Both the position numbers and the translations under genes were made by a program. Source: Comamonadaceae bacterium (GTDB taxonomy: Bacteria > Pseudomonadota > Gammaproteobacteria > Burkholderiales > Burkholderiaceae_C). Taken from it: 12,249 nt of DNA. The stretch is taken from contig CANCCF010000114.1 in the NCBI GenBank assembly GCA_947374485.1, positions 1 to 12,249 of the forward strand. The letters are read 5' to 3'. Positions 11,973 to 12,249 of the stretch are shown here, in pieces. Position 1 is the stretch's first letter. Each line of letters starts with the position of its first letter. The notes under the pieces are model-generated. The model worked only from the letters and a program-made list of their open reading frames with translations, did not search any database and had not been told where the DNA came from.

Positions 11973-12249
11973 TGATTTTTTCAAAATACAGCACATTGCA
12001 ACTGGCCCTGGGTGCATCCATCGCGGTGCACGGTGTGCTGCTTTCGGTGCGCTTTGTGGACCCGGAATCTCTCAACCGGGTGTTCCAGGACACGCCGCTG
12101 GAAATCATCCTGGTCAATGCCCGCACCAATGAAAAGGTCGACAAGGCCCAGGCAATTGCGCAGGCCTCGCTGGCCGGTGGCGGCGATGCCGACAGTGGCC
12201 GCGCCACCAGCCCGCTGCCGCCCTCGGCCTTCACCGATGTGGGCGAAAC
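11972..12249 (+). CDS. TonB-like energy transducer (N-terminal part; gene leaves the window)
   Basis: About 92 residues are present from GTG 11972-11974, which shares its G with the TAG stop of the nuclease gene (TAGTG). After a short N-terminus (VIFSKYSTLQ) comes one hydrophobic segment, about residues 11-25 (LALGASIAVHGVLLS), as in TonB membrane anchors. Then come RFVDPESLNRVFQDTPLEII and a segment turning Ala/Gly/Pro-rich (GGGDADSGRATSPLPPSAF). This resembles the TonB-like proteins found beside such nuclease genes in Comamonadaceae. The C-terminal TonB domain, which would prove it, is outside the window. No ATG is available near the start, and the one-base overlap with the upstream stop suggests coupled translation. 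Confidence 0.75.
   Translation, partial: MIFSKYSTLQLALGASIAVHGVLLSVRFVDPESLNRVFQDTPLEIILVNARTNEKVDKAQAIAQASLAGGGDADSGRATSPLPPSAFTDVGE

Noticed and set aside
1..12249. CRISPR array, tRNA, rRNA, prophage or transposase genes
   Set aside because: I looked for regularly spaced repeats, tRNA-like cloverleaf features, and integrase or transposase motifs in the translations, and found none.

Overview
The window looks like the chromosome of a betaproteobacterium, most likely of the order Burkholderiales and family Comamonadaceae (Rhodoferax/Polaromonas/Acidovorax type). This rests on GC-rich codon use, the protein sequences, and the neighbourhoods accB-accC, yqiA-RNB nuclease-TonB-like and tldD-azlCD. 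It is a gene-dense housekeeping segment with no prophage, insertion sequence, CRISPR array, rRNA or tRNA that I can see.

Layout. Positions 1-2491, minus strand: a 197-residue unrecognised protein with a nucleotidyltransferase-like motif, coupled by ATGA to a membrane-anchored TlpA/ResA-type thioredoxin, then accB and the start of accC (acetyl-CoA carboxylase). Positions 2516-3925, plus strand: mpl (murein tripeptide recycling ligase), divergent from the unknown gene across a 24-bp gap. That gap is the core of a 30-bp imperfect palindrome whose ends are the two start codons. Positions 3922-5019, minus: aroG (DAHP synthase), whose stop codon overlaps that of mpl tail to tail. Positions 5020-5227: a regulatory leader for aroG. 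Positions 5228-7764, minus: tldD-azlC-azlD, in tightly packed order. Positions 7765-8058: a non-coding region with a ~200-bp palindromic, MITE/REP-like element. Positions 8059-9213, minus: rodA. Positions 9302-12249, plus: yqiA, an RNase II-family nuclease, and the start of a TonB-like protein, closely packed.

The most interesting element is the aroG leader. It encodes a 26-residue peptide with seven aromatic residues in eight consecutive codons (FFFSYFWF). A perfect 12-bp, GC-rich intrinsic terminator with a nine-T tract follows, ending 28 nt before aroG. A 7-nt segment in the leader copies part of the terminator 3' arm and could act as antiterminator. This is the architecture of ribosome-mediated attenuation. 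It would let one leader sense Phe, Tyr and Trp supply together and set expression of the first enzyme of the shikimate pathway.

A second theme is unusually short or absent 5' leaders. The tldD promoter and the mpl/unknown-gene palindrome both place a -10-like hexamer 7 nt from the A of the ATG, and the aroG leader peptide has one at 8 nt. None of these starts has a good Shine-Dalgarno sequence. Several genes are coupled by overlaps (ATGA at 1898-1901 and 5560-5563, TAGTG at 11970-11974). The TTG-started azlC appears to use a Shine-Dalgarno that includes part of the tldD stop codon.
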